NCBI RefSeq assembly: GCF_001667375.1 | Contig: NZ_LZIN01000096.1 | Location: 1 to 64,000 of the forward strand | DNA length: 64,000 nt | DNA from: Mycolicibacter sinensis | GTDB taxonomy: Bacteria; Actinomycetota; Actinomycetes; Mycobacteriales; Mycobacteriaceae | Direction of reading: 5' to 3' | In this document: piece by piece, positions 33,079 through 41,862 of the stretch | How positions within the stretch are numbered: position 1 is the stretch's first letter | Layout: the number at the start of each line of letters is the position of its first letter | Position numbers and translations under genes: made by a program | Notes under the pieces: model-generated | Database searches by the model: none | What the model was told of the DNA's origin: nothing | The model's input: the letters and a program-made list of their open reading frames with translations, nothing else

Positions 33079-33855
33079 TTGCTGGGCGTGATCGGCGGTA
33101 GTGGCTTCTATTCGTTCTTCGGCGACGACGCGCGCCGGGTACCCTGCGACACCCCCTACGGCAAGCCCAGCGCGGAGATCACCGTCGGCACCGTCGGCGG
33201 TCACGAGGTTGCGTTCCTGCCCCGCCACGGCGAACGACACGAGTACTCCGCGCACACCGTGCCCTACCGGGCGAACCTGTGGGCGCTGCGCGCGCTGGGG
33301 GTGCGGCGGATCCTGGCCCCGTGCGCGGTCGGCAGCCTGACACCTGAGCTGCCGCCCGGCTCGGTGGTGGTGCCTGATCAACTGGTGGACCGCACCTGGG
33401 GCCGTGCCGACACCTACTTCGACGACGGGGGCGTGCACGTCGAATTCGCTGACCCGTACTGCCCGACGCTGCGGACCGCGATGGTCGGCCTGCCCGATGT
33501 CGTCGACGGCGCCACCATGGTGGTGATCCAGGGGCCGCGGTTCTCCACCCGCGCCGAAAGCCAATGGTTCGCCGCCGCGGGTTTCCGCCTGATCAACATG
33601 ACCGGGTATCCCGAGGCGGTGCTGGCTCGCGAGCTGGAAATATGTTACGCCGCAATAGCGTTGGTGACCGACCTGGACGCCGGTGTCGACGTCGGCAGTG
33701 GCGTGAAGGCCGTCGACGTGTTCGCCGAATTCCAGAAGAACATCGAACCGTTCAAAAAGCTGGTGCACCAAGGCATCGAGCGGGTCGACGAAGAGCGCAG
33801 CTGCACGCACTGCCTGGCGCACGAGGGCATCGAGTTGCCGTTCGAGCTGCCCTAG
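33079..33855 (+). CDS. mtnP: S-methyl-5'-thioadenosine phosphorylase (Rv0535-like)
   Basis: A 258-residue nucleoside phosphorylase. GVIGGSGFY binds phosphate, RHGERHEYSAHTVPYRAN and INMTGYPEAVLARE surround the purine and ribose site. Rv0535 has been studied as an MTA phosphorylase. The GYPEA form of the base pocket is also seen in inosine-type relatives, so base preference is not certain. The start is TTG 33079, with GGGAGGAG (33065-33072) six bases upstream. It salvages adenine and methylthioribose-1-phosphate from polyamine by-products. Confidence 0.88.
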   Translation: MLGVIGGSGFYSFFGDDARRVPCDTPYGKPSAEITVGTVGGHEVAFLPRHGERHEYSAHTVPYRANLWALRALGVRRILAPCAVGSLTPELPPGSVVVPDQLVDRTWGRADTYFDDGGVHVEFADPYCPTLRTAMVGLPDVVDGATMVVIQGPRFSTRAESQWFAAAGFRLINMTGYPEAVLARELEICYAAIALVTDLDAGVDVGSGVKAVDVFAEFQKNIEPFKKLVHQGIERVDEERSCTHCLAHEGIELPFELP

Positions 33856-33859
33856 CGGC

Positions 33860-34606
33860 TCAGAGGTGGGCGGCCGCGAAGTCGGCGCCCTGCTCCGTCA
33901 TCCCGTTGGCGCCGTACGTCGCGTGCGCAAAGGGCGGCCCGCCGGCCGGGGCGCCGTTGCAGATGGTGTCGCCGTCGGCGCACAGCTGCAAGGTCTTGGG
34001 CTCATACAGCGGGCCGATCCGGACCGGCGGTGCACCGTTGGGCGCCAAGAACTCCGCCGAGGGCGTGCCGAACAAGACGACCGCGGCCACGTGCTTGGCC
34101 ACCGACGCCGGCATCGGCTGCGGGACGTAGGCGCGGTAGTCGGCGGGCACTTCCTTGGGGATCTCGGCCGAGGTGGTGTAGCCGGCCAGCGCCGCGCCCT
34201 GCGAGAAGCCGCCGAGCACGATCCGGGTGTTGGGGCAGTTCGCGGCGGTGCCCTCGATGTGGGTGGCGGCGTCCCGGATCCCGTCGACGACGGTGCGGGC
34301 GAACTCGACGCCGCCGCCGAAGTCGCTGCTGGCGGCATAGTTGACCGGATACACCTCCAGCGATCGCTCACCGACCCGGCCGCGTAGCGCGTCGACGAAG
34401 GCTTGGCCGAAGCCCCCGACGCCGGGCGGCTCGCCGGTGCCGCGCGCGAACACCACCTCCACGTCCGGACACGGCTGCGCCGAGACCGACGCGACGCCCG
34501 GGGACACCAGTGCGGCGCCGCTCATCACCAGCACGGCGACCAGATACCTGGCGAGCGGACGTGCTTTCATCGCGATCAATGCAGTGACGTACATCGTGAC
34601 CCTCAT
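33860..34606 (-). CDS. Secreted cutinase-family esterase
   Basis: A 248-residue exported serine esterase (CULP-type). The signal peptide has a hydrophobic run (LARYLVAVLVMSGAALV) and cleavage near SVSAQP. The mature enzyme begins PCPDVEVVFARGTGEPPG. The catalytic Ser is in GGFSQGAAL, the Asp in CADGDTIC and the His in AHATYG, with four disulfide-type cysteines. Mycobacterial cutinases hydrolyse lipid esters at the cell surface. ATG 34606 has GGAGGA upstream at good spacing; ATG 34570 would give a shorter signal but has no ribosome site. In M. tuberculosis galE3 lies here instead. Confidence 0.85.
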   Translation of the reverse strand: MRVTMYVTALIAMKARPLARYLVAVLVMSGAALVSPGVASVSAQPCPDVEVVFARGTGEPPGVGGFGQAFVDALRGRVGERSLEVYPVNYAASSDFGGGVEFARTVVDGIRDAATHIEGTAANCPNTRIVLGGFSQGAALAGYTTSAEIPKEVPADYRAYVPQPMPASVAKHVAAVVLFGTPSAEFLAPNGAPPVRIGPLYEPKTLQLCADGDTICNGAPAGGPPFAHATYGANGMTEQGADFAAAHL

Positions 34607-34708
34607 TCGTATCTTCCTCCCCGACCCGGGCTGATTCCCGGGTCCCTGCATGTGCAGGAGCTAAAGCGGAGTGACGGCTACCCGGCCTCGGTGTTCGATA
34701 AACGCCCC

Positions 34709-36160
34709 CTATGCCGACGTCCCGGCGCCGGTCGGATGGTCGGCTCCCCGGTAGATCTTCGGGCCGCCGGTGGCTGCGGGCGCCGTCGAGTTCTCCGACC
34801 GGAAGATCTGCGGTGCGCCGTGGCCACCGGGTTTGGGGCGGTCGTCGGCGGGCAGGGCCAGGCGGCCGGCGATGATCGCGACGGCCAGGGCGCACAGCGC
34901 CAGCCCGCACAGCACCACATCGAAGGTGCTGGTGATCTGCTGGGCGAGCCCGTTGCCGTAGACGGGGTTCGCCAAGGCCTCGGCCCGCTGCCGGTCCGGC
35001 AGCCGCGGCGCCAGCCCGATGCCCACCACGAGGCGGGCGATCGTGAACCCGAACAAGACCGCGGCCACCGACCACAGCGCGGCCGCCGGAAGCGTCCGAT
35101 TGCCCAGGTTGATCCGCAGCCAGATCGCGACCACCGCGGTCACCACGTCGAAAGATGCCATCGCCGCGCTGTCGTAGGGCGAACGCGGCAGATCCAGAGC
35201 GGCCGCGACCGCGAGGTCGTTGATGCGCATCAACGCCGACCCCAGGCACCAGACGATGATGAGCAGCAACATATTACGGGTCGCGGCCAGCCAGGTCGTC
35301 GCGGAGACGTCGCGCACCGCGGCCACCGCGAAGATCGCGGCCGCGGCCACCCACACCAGATAGCCCTCGAACCCGACGCCGGCGGTGGAGGTGTTCTGCG
35401 CGATACCGTGAAAGCCGTCGATGATCCGGCCCACGGGCAGCGCCCACACCAGTACGCCGGCAAGCAGGGTGGCGCCGCCGAGCATGACCACACCGAGCTG
35501 GGATGCCTTGTCGTGCCGCAGAATCCAGCGCGATGCGGTAAGCACTGCGATCCAGGCGACCAGCCCGTACACCAGAGCGGTCACGATGATTCCGACGTGC
35601 TGCGCACCGAAGTCACCCGCCGAGTGCGAGCCGGGCAGGGCGTAGCGCACCCGCCAGTACAGGTTGAACAGCACGCTCAAGGCAGCGCTGGCGATCGCGG
35701 CTGAGCCCAGGGCACGGGCCCCGCGTTTCCAGAATCGGACCGGCCCGGCCAGCACCGGCTGCCCGGCGAGCAGCGCGCCGGTGACCCCCAGCCACGCACC
35801 GGGACCCACACCGCCGGGCGGCTTCGCGCTGCCGCCGTATTGGATGGTCTGCACCACGTCGGCGACCACTACACCGAGTACCAGCAACAGATACGGCGCA
35901 CTGAGCACCCGGCGCAGCCGTCCGGCCAAAGCAGGGTTGGGATGCGCGCCCAGCAGCGCCCCGGGCCCGACATAGGTCACGGCGACCGACCCCAGCGCGA
36001 GCACCGTTGCGGCGGCCAGCACCGCCAGCAACCGGGTGTCGCTGCCGGGGATTCCGGCCCCGAAGTACAGGCTCCAGGGCAACGCCGGCGCGACGCAGAG
36101 CAGCACCACTGCGGTCGCGTCACGGCCGATGTTCCAGCGCCTGGTCGACTCGGCGATCAC
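34709..36160 (-). CDS. Large integral membrane protein (Rv0537c-like)
   Basis: A 483-residue protein with about 12 predicted membrane helices, beginning ATAVVLLCVAPALPWSLYFGAGIPG, and a soluble Pro/Gly-rich C-terminal tail containing two IFR/IYR-type repeats (KPGGHGAPQIFRSEN and ATGGPKIYRGAD). Length fits Rv0537c (477 aa). No transporter or enzyme signature is seen, so function is unknown. The GTG start at 36160 is preceded by GGTGAG. It is divergent from the Ser-Gly-rich gene with 121 bp between, holding that gene's GGAAGGAG site. Confidence 0.78.
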   Translation of the reverse strand: MIAESTRRWNIGRDATAVVLLCVAPALPWSLYFGAGIPGSDTRLLAVLAAATVLALGSVAVTYVGPGALLGAHPNPALAGRLRRVLSAPYLLLVLGVVVADVVQTIQYGGSAKPPGGVGPGAWLGVTGALLAGQPVLAGPVRFWKRGARALGSAAIASAALSVLFNLYWRVRYALPGSHSAGDFGAQHVGIIVTALVYGLVAWIAVLTASRWILRHDKASQLGVVMLGGATLLAGVLVWALPVGRIIDGFHGIAQNTSTAGVGFEGYLVWVAAAAIFAVAAVRDVSATTWLAATRNMLLLIIVWCLGSALMRINDLAVAAALDLPRSPYDSAAMASFDVVTAVVAIWLRINLGNRTLPAAALWSVAAVLFGFTIARLVVGIGLAPRLPDRQRAEALANPVYGNGLAQQITSTFDVVLCGLALCALAVAIIAGRLALPADDRPKPGGHGAPQIFRSENSTAPAATGGPKIYRGADHPTGAGTSA

Positions 36161-36281
36161 CTGCTCACCATAACCGCGCGCCGGCCGGGCACCGCTGATC
36201 AGCGAAGATCGGCGCCGCTGCGCTGTCGGTTCGCGCGGCTAAACTGGCTGATCGAAGTGTTGGGCGGAAGGAGTCGCGCAG

Positions 36282-38219
36282 ATGGATGTCGCGCTGGGCG
36301 TCTCGGTCACCGGCGCGCTGGCCCGCCTGGCGCTGGTGGAATCGGATGCCTACGGCGACGCCGTGCTTGACGAGTCGATGCTCGATCTGACCCAGGATCC
36401 GGTCGGCACGCTGGCCGAGACGGTGACCGGAACCTACCGGATGTTGGCCGACGAAGGCCATCGGCTGGCCGCCACGCGGCTGTGCTGGCCGGATCCGGAA
36501 TTGCTGGCCGATCTTCGCCGGGCCCTCGACCAAGCTGGAGTCGAGAACGTCTCCGAGCAGTCCCATGCGCGCTCGGCAGTGGCGTTGGCGCGCAACGTTT
36601 CGGGCGAGGACGGTGAGACGTCCATGCTGCCGTCCCCCGGCGGGGAGGCGACGATGGCCGCCCCGGCGGCGACGGTGGCCGAGCCGACGATGGCGGCGGC
36701 CGCGCTGCCCGACCTCGACGCGGCGGACGCAGCGGCCACCGCCGCGGTAGCGCCGGTGGACAGCGCCGAGCCCGAACAGCAGCTGGCGTACTCCCTCACC
36801 GACGACGACTCCGAGTTGCTGCCGGTGGAGTACGCCGAAGACGACTACGACTACCACGACGACGCCGAGACCACCGCGGTCGACGAGTTCGACGTCGCGC
36901 CGCCACCGGTGGGTCGCGCACTTCTGGTGGGCAGCACGGTCGGCGGCATCCTGGTGGCCGGGTGCGCCGCCCTGGCGGTGGCGGTCACGATCGGTATCCG
37001 CCCGACCGCGGCGGCCACCCAGGTGCAGCCACCGGTGGTGGCGGAACCGCTGCCGCCCCAACCGGTGCCGGGCAACTTCCTGCCCGCGCTGCCGGCCCCG
37101 AAACCGGTGTCGGCGCCTGCTCCGCAAGTTCAGATTCCTCATCCCATTGTGGCGCCGGTGGTTCCGGCGCCCCCGGCTGCGGTTGCTCCGCCGCCGGTCG
37201 TTGCTCCGGTGCTACCGCCTGTCGCGCCCTCGGCGCCGGCGGTGATCCCGTTCCCGATTCCGATCCCGATCATCCCCGGACCCATTGACGGCGGCGGTGG
37301 TGGGCTGGGCGGCTCCGGCGGCAGCGGTGGTGGGCTGGGCGGCTGGGACGGCAGCGGTGGTGGGGGAGGCGCTGGCTCCGGTGGAGGCCACACCGGCAGC
37401 AGCCATCCCGGCGGAGATAACAGCTCCGGTGGCGACGCCGGTTCCGGCGGCAGTGGTTCTGGCGGTAGCGGCTCGGGTGGTAGCGGGTCCAGCGGTAGCG
37501 GCTCGGGTGGTAGCGGGTCCAGCGGTAGCGGGTCGGGTGGCACAGGTACGGATGAAAGCCATTCCGGTGGCAGCGATTCGGGCGGCAGTGGTTCAGGTGA
37601 TTCGGGCAGCAGTGGCTCCGGCGGCAGTGGTTCTGGCGGAAGCCATTCCGGCAGTACCGGCTCCGGTGAGGATGAGGGGAGCACCGGCAGCTCCGGTAAT
37701 AGCCCGGGCGGGTCGGGCAGTAACCCAGGCGGGTCGGACGACAGCGACACGGGCGGACAGTCCGGCGGGTCCGGTGGTACATCCAGCGGGTCGGGTAGCT
37801 CGGGGTCGGGTAGTGAGTCGGGCGGGTCTGGGAGCAGCGGATCCAGCAGTGGCAGCTCCGGTAGCGATTCAAGTAGCTCCGGCAGTGGCGGGTCCGGCAG
37901 TAGCGGTGCGGGCAGTGACTCGAGCGGGTCCGGCAGCAGCGGGTCCGGCAGCAGCGGGTCGAGCAGCAGCGGTTCCGGGAGTAGCTCCGGGGGTTCCGAT
38001 AGCAGCGGTTCCAGTGGTGGCTCAAGCAGTGGTTCCAGTGGTGACTCGAGTAGTGGTACGAGCAGCGGTTCCAGTAGTGGTTCCAGTGGTGGCTCGAGTG
38101 GTGGTTCGAGTAGTGGTTCCAGTGGTGGCTCCAGCGGTGGTTCCAGCGGTGGCTCGAGTGGTGCTTCCGGCGGTGGCTCGAGTGGCGGTTCCGGCGGTGG
38201 CTCGAGCGGTGGCGACTGA
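36282..38219 (+). CDS. DUF7159-like membrane protein with a long Ser-Gly tail (Rv0538-like)
   Basis: A 645-residue protein. Residues 1-110 are an actin-fold-like domain (VALGVSVTGALARLALVE) as in DUF7159 proteins. An Ala/Glu/Asp-rich linker follows. One membrane helix (about residues 212-236, LVGSTVGGILVAGCAALAVAVTIGI) leads to a Pro-rich stretch and then a Ser-Gly tail of nearly 310 residues. The tail would be outside the cell. Rv0538 (548 aa) has a similar layout with a Pro-rich tail, so the Ser-Gly expansion is the odd feature here. GGAAGGAG precedes the ATG. Function unknown. Confidence 0.8.
   Translation: MDVALGVSVTGALARLALVESDAYGDAVLDESMLDLTQDPVGTLAETVTGTYRMLADEGHRLAATRLCWPDPELLADLRRALDQAGVENVSEQSHARSAVALARNVSGEDGETSMLPSPGGEATMAAPAATVAEPTMAAAALPDLDAADAAATAAVAPVDSAEPEQQLAYSLTDDDSELLPVEYAEDDYDYHDDAETTAVDEFDVAPPPVGRALLVGSTVGGILVAGCAALAVAVTIGIRPTAAATQVQPPVVAEPLPPQPVPGNFLPALPAPKPVSAPAPQVQIPHPIVAPVVPAPPAAVAPPPVVAPVLPPVAPSAPAVIPFPIPIPIIPGPIDGGGGGLGGSGGSGGGLGGWDGSGGGGGAGSGGGHTGSSHPGGDNSSGGDAGSGGSGSGGSGSGGSGSSGSGSGGSGSSGSGSGGTGTDESHSGGSDSGGSGSGDSGSSGSGGSGSGGSHSGSTGSGEDEGSTGSSGNSPGGSGSNPGGSDDSDTGGQSGGSGGTSSGSGSSGSGSESGGSGSSGSSSGSSGSDSSSSGSGGSGSSGAGSDSSGSGSSGSGSSGSSSSGSGSSSGGSDSSGSSGGSSSGSSGDSSSGTSSGSSSGSSGGSSGGSSSGSSGGSSGGSSGGSSGASGGGSSGGSGGGSSGGD
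37288..38216 (+). repeat. Ser-Gly coding repeat tract
   Basis: About 930 bp encode SGGS, SSGS and SGSGG units, with short direct repeats such as GGCTCGAGTGGTGGTTC-like 18-mers near the 3' end. All frames stay open on both strands. The tract is likely to vary in length by slippage. Confidence 0.85.
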
Positions 38220-38237
38220 CGTCACGCAGCAGTCACA

Positions 38238-39338
38238 TCAGCGAGAAAACTGACGTCCCAACGCTTTCCGATCCAGTTTTCCGATCCCCAACCGCGGCAA
38301 GTCGGCCACGACGTGCAACTCGCGCGGGGCGGCCGTGACGTCCAGCGATGCCGCGACGTGAGCGCGCAGCTCCTCCAGGGTCGGCGGCGTGACACCGGCC
38401 ACCACCACCGCGGCCACCACCCGCTGGCCCAGCCGATCGTCGGCGGTCCCGAACACCGCGCAGTCCGCCACCGCGGGATGGGTCGACAACGCCGCTTCCA
38501 CCGGCCCGGGTAGTACGGTCAGCCCCCCGGTGCTGATCGCATCATCGGCCCGCCCCAGCACGCTCAGGCGTCCCGAAGCATCCACGGCACCAATGTCGTT
38601 AGTGTGAAACCAGCCCGGTTCGGCGAACGGGTCGGGATCGACGCGATTGCGGTAACCGCGGGCCAGCGTCGAGCCGCCGATCGCGATCCGCCCGTCTGAG
38701 CCGATCCGTACCCCAACCCCCGACAGTGGCACGCCGTCGTAGATGCAGCCGCCGGCGGTCTCGCTCATGCCATAGGTGCGCACCACCCGCACGCCCGCAC
38801 CAGCGGCGGCGTCCAGCACCGGTTGCGGCGCCGGCCCCCCGCCCAGCAGCACCGCATCCAGTTCGGCCAACGCCGCCGTTGAAGCGGGAGCCGCAAGCGC
38901 CTTGGCAAGTTGAGTGGCCACCAGCGAGGTATAGCGCCGCCCGGACCCGAGTGCCGCGACGGCCGCCGGAAGTCGGTCGATGTCGAAACCCGTTGCCACA
39001 TCCAGCTGTACCGGGGTGGTGCCGGCCAGCAGGCTGCGCACCACGACCTGGATTCCGGCGATGTGGTGCGGCGGCAACGCCAGCAGCCAGCGGCCCGGCC
39101 CGCCCAGCCGGTCCTGGGTGGCGGCCGCGCTGGCCAGCAGCGCCGCCCCGGTCAGCAGTGCCCCCTTGGGCGTTCCGGTGGTTCCCGACGTCGTCACCAC
39201 CAGCGCGACATCGTCATCGACCGGTTCCCCCACCCGCAGTGCCGCCAGGACTGAGGGATCTCCCTCGGAGGCGACCGGCGTCAGTGCGGCGTCGCGGCCG
39301 TCCAGGACGGCCTGCAGAGCGGGCAGCAGCGTCGACAC
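38238..39338 (-). CDS. menE: O-succinylbenzoate-CoA ligase
   Basis: An ANL-superfamily ligase of about 366 residues that activates o-succinylbenzoate with ATP and CoA for MenB. Motifs are VTTSGTTGTPKGALLT (P-loop), RTYGMSETAGGCIYDG, GWFHTNDIGAVD (adenylate binding) and the C-terminal catalytic lysine in GIGKLDRKAL. GTG 39338 is the usable canonical start. An in-frame reading extends upstream through VVPSDGA to ATA 39380, which has GGAGG six bases before it and overlaps the upstream stop; the true start is therefore uncertain. Rv0542c is 362 aa. Confidence 0.92.
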   Translation of the reverse strand: MSTLLPALQAVLDGRDAALTPVASEGDPSVLAALRVGEPVDDDVALVVTTSGTTGTPKGALLTGAALLASAAATQDRLGGPGRWLLALPPHHIAGIQVVVRSLLAGTTPVQLDVATGFDIDRLPAAVAALGSGRRYTSLVATQLAKALAAPASTAALAELDAVLLGGGPAPQPVLDAAAGAGVRVVRTYGMSETAGGCIYDGVPLSGVGVRIGSDGRIAIGGSTLARGYRNRVDPDPFAEPGWFHTNDIGAVDASGRLSVLGRADDAISTGGLTVLPGPVEAALSTHPAVADCAVFGTADDRLGQRVVAAVVVAGVTPPTLEELRAHVAASLDVTAAPRELHVVADLPRLGIGKLDRKALGRQFSR

Positions 39339-39376
39339 CGCACCGTCGGAGGGGACGACCAGTGCTCGCAGGCCGG

Positions 39377-39679
39377 CTATGGCGTTCCTCCGCCGGTGGG
39401 GGCGTCGTCGAGCAGCCAGCCCTTGGCGGCCAACCGTTCCCGCACCCGGTCGATGTCCTCGGGGGAGGGCAGTTCGTTGGTGAGGCGGGCGATCAGCACG
39501 CCGATGTCGACGTGGTCGAATTCGCCGCGACCGATCAGTTCTCCGGCGACGGCCTTGACCTCGTCGTTGGTCAGCCGCCGCGACAACAGCGCCAACAGCG
39601 GGATGTAGTCGGTCTGCGGGACACCGTCGGGATATCCGGCGCGCAGCCAGGCAACGATCGAGGTGAGAAATTTGTTCAT
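39377..39679 (-). CDS. DUF3349 protein (Rv0543c-like)
   Basis: A 100-residue all-helical protein of DUF3349, a small actinobacterial family with known structures but no known function. The N-terminal FLTSIVAWLRAGYPDGVP and the L[ST]xxEV helix (RRLTNDEVKAVAGEL) are typical. Same length as Rv0543c. ATG 39679 begins the conserved MNKFL; a longer reading to 39709 is less likely. Its TAG overlaps the region where menE may start, so the two are probably coupled. Confidence 0.82.
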   Translation of the reverse strand: MNKFLTSIVAWLRAGYPDGVPQTDYIPLLALLSRRLTNDEVKAVAGELIGRGEFDHVDIGVLIARLTNELPSPEDIDRVRERLAAKGWLLDDAPTGGGTP

Positions 39680-39770
39680 ACCCGACTTCCCCGCGCTGAC
39701 ACCCGGCATGTCCAGACGATATTACGTCGAATGGAGCCCGAAGACGTTCGTCCCAGCCGCACGACCTGGG

Positions 39771-40058
39771 CTATGCCGGTTTTGCCCCGAGCAGATACCA
39801 GCCGAAGTGATGCCCGAGGAAGTCGCGGGCGATGAACAGCACCCCGACGACCACCACGGCCAGCACCAGCAGGAAGATCACCCAGCTGAGTGCGATCAGC
39901 GCCGGCCGCTTCGCGCTCGCGGTGCCCTCAGCGGTGTGACTGCTGCCGACGGCGTTGACCCGCACCCCGACCGCGAACAGCGCCGGTAGTGCTCCGCCGA
40001 CCAGCAGCCCGAACACCAGGATTTTCAGGGTCGCGCTGTAGTTGAACCACTCGCTCAT
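39771..40058 (-). CDS. Small membrane protein coupled to pitA (Rv0544c-like)
   Basis: A 95-residue protein with two membrane helices (TLKILVFGLLVGGALPALFAVGV and ALSWVIFLLVLAVVVVGVLFIA) joined by a polar loop. Corresponds to Rv0544c (92 aa). The ATG overlaps the pitA stop by four bases (ATGA), so it is translated with the phosphate transporter and may assist it. No motif indicates a biochemical function. Confidence 0.8.
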   Translation of the reverse strand: MSEWFNYSATLKILVFGLLVGGALPALFAVGVRVNAVGSSHTAEGTASAKRPALIALSWVIFLLVLAVVVVGVLFIARDFLGHHFGWYLLGAKPA

Positions 40059-41338
40059 GACCGGACGACTTCGCGCGCGGCGGATTCGTCGTCGGTGACG
40101 ACCGTCAGCTGCGGCACCTGGGGGGCGGCGTCGAACGCCGTCCGGAGGGCCTGCTCGACCAGCGGGCTCTGCGCCGGTACCGGCACGTGGCTGTCGAGGT
40201 CGGCCAGGCCGCCGGTCAGGCTGCCGTCCCACTCGGCGTTGACGTTGTTGTGGTCGATGCGCGACCGGCGCGACCGCAGCCAGATCGCCAAGATGGCGGT
40301 GATCAGCAGCGCTACGCCGATGATGATCCCGGGGAAGCCCCCGATCCCGTGCACCAGGCCGTAGGCGCCGGAGCCGACCGCGCCGGCCATCGGCAGCGTC
40401 ACCAGCCAGGCTGACGCCATCCGGCCGGCGACGCTCCAGCGCACCTGGGCACCCGGCTTGCCGACACCGCTGCCCAGCACCGACCCGGTGGCCACCTGCG
40501 TGGTCGACAGCGAGTAGCCGAAGTGGCTGGACAGCAAGATGACCGCGGCGGCGGCCGATTCGGCGGCCATGCCTTGCGGCGGTTTGATCTCGACCAGGCC
40601 CTTGCCCAGGGTGCGAATGATGCGCCAGCCGCCGGTGTAGGTGCCGGCCGCCATCGCGAGCGCGCAACTGACGATCACCCACAGCGGCGGCAGCGTCGCC
40701 GACGTACTCACCGCGCCGTAGGACATCAACGCCAGGAAGATCACGCCCATGGTCTTCTGCGCGTCGTTGGTGCCGTGCGCCAGAGACACCAGCGCGGCCG
40801 AGCCGATCTGGCCGCGCTGGAACACCTTTTCGGAATGCTTCTCATCGACGTTGCGGGTGATGCGGTAGACCAGCCAGGTGCCGACGGAGGCGATCAAGGT
40901 GGCGATCACGGTGGCCACCACCGCCGGAACCAGCACCTTGGAGACCACGCCGCTCCAGATCACGCCGTGCCCGCCGACGGCGGCGATCATCGCCCCCACG
41001 ATGCCGCCGATCAGCGCGTGCGAGGAACTGGACGGAATGCCGAGCAGCCAGGTCAACAGGTTCCAGACGATGCCGCCGACCAGGCCGGCGAAGACCAGCT
41101 CCAAGCTCACCAGGTGGGCGTCCACCAGACCCTTGGCGATCGTCGCCGCGACGGCGGTCGACAGAAAAGCCCCGAGCAGGTTCAGGCACGCCGACATGGT
41201 GACCGCCGCCTTGGGCTTGAGCGCGCCGCTGGCGATCGAGGTCGCCATCGCATTGCCGGTGTCATGGAAGCCGTTGGTGAAGTCGAAGGCGAGCGCCGTG
41301 ACCACGACGATGATCAGAAGGAACAGATCAAGGCTCAC
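40055..41338 (-). CDS. pitA: Low-affinity inorganic phosphate transporter PitA
   Basis: A 427-residue PiT-family permease (Rv0545c, 417 aa) with ten or more helices. The duplicated signature is seen as ALAFDFTNGFHDTGNAMATSIASGAL near the N-terminus and SLAHGTNDAQKTMGVIFLAL near residue 220. It imports metal-phosphate complexes with protons. The central and C-terminal soluble stretches (KHSEKVFQR; VPVPAQSPLVEQALRTAF) are cytoplasmic. The GTG start is the first codon of the conserved SLDLFLLIIVVV. Confidence 0.92.
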   Translation of the reverse strand: MSLDLFLLIIVVVTALAFDFTNGFHDTGNAMATSIASGALKPKAAVTMSACLNLLGAFLSTAVAATIAKGLVDAHLVSLELVFAGLVGGIVWNLLTWLLGIPSSSSHALIGGIVGAMIAAVGGHGVIWSGVVSKVLVPAVVATVIATLIASVGTWLVYRITRNVDEKHSEKVFQRGQIGSAALVSLAHGTNDAQKTMGVIFLALMSYGAVSTSATLPPLWVIVSCALAMAAGTYTGGWRIIRTLGKGLVEIKPPQGMAAESAAAAVILLSSHFGYSLSTTQVATGSVLGSGVGKPGAQVRWSVAGRMASAWLVTLPMAGAVGSGAYGLVHGIGGFPGIIIGVALLITAILAIWLRSRRSRIDHNNVNAEWDGSLTGGLADLDSHVPVPAQSPLVEQALRTAFDAAPQVPQLTVVTDDESAAREVVRS

Positions 41339-41444
41339 GAGAGCATCACAGCGCCAATTCTGGCGACCGACGGTGCTGTTGTCTAACGATCACCCGCCCG
41401 AAATGCCGGTGTACTTCGAGACGTTCCGAAGTGTTCGCCTGCTG

Positions 41445-41849
41445 TTAACCTTCCGCGCGCTTGTCCTGGCGGGTGTCTCGGCGGAGCGGGTGCTCGGCGG
41501 GGACCTCCACGAAGATCAGGGTGGTGCCGTCGGGATCAGTGACATGCATCTCGTGCAGTCCCCACGGTTCGCGGCGGGCGGTTCGGGCGATTGGGACGCC
41601 GCGGCCCTCTAGCTCGGACTGGGTGGCGGCGACGTCGCGGACCTGCAGCCACAGCGCCCCCGGAAACGGCGCTTCCGGGCGCTCCGGGTTACCGTGGCCG
41701 GCCAGTTCGATCAGCGACTGCCCGGCGTAGAACACCATCCCGGCGCCGTAGTCGCGGGCGATGGCCAGACCGATCTCGTCGCGGTAGAACCGCAGCGAGC
41801 GTTGGTAGTCGGCCGGTCGGAGCAGCACCCGGCTGGCCAGAATCTCCAT
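41445..41849 (-). CDS. VOC/glyoxalase-family protein (Rv0546c-like)
   Basis: A 134-residue VOC-fold protein with the two-module beta-alpha-beta-beta-beta pattern: SRVLLRPADYQRSLRFYRDEIGL, then VFYAGQSLIELAGH and WGLHEMHVTDPDGTTLIFVEVP. Likely metal ligands are the E in LIELAG and the H/E of HEMHV and FVEVP. Members include glyoxalases, dioxygenases and resistance proteins; no substrate is evident. Rv0546c is 128 aa and has the same neighbours. It sits 13 bp downstream of the SDR gene on the same strand. Confidence 0.83.
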   Translation of the reverse strand: MEILASRVLLRPADYQRSLRFYRDEIGLAIARDYGAGMVFYAGQSLIELAGHGNPERPEAPFPGALWLQVRDVAATQSELEGRGVPIARTARREPWGLHEMHVTDPDGTTLIFVEVPAEHPLRRDTRQDKRAEG

Positions 41850-41862
41850 GACCTCGTGTCTA

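Noticed and set aside
22235..38216. Short direct repeats in the PGRS and Ser-Gly tracts as possible CRISPR arrays
   Set aside because: Units are in-frame coding repeats without unique spacers of constant length, and no cas genes are present.
37285..38253. Long Ala/Val/Arg and Arg/His/Cys-rich frames in the Ser-Gly tract
   Set aside because: Shadows of the repetitive coding tract; no start signals or recognisable domains.
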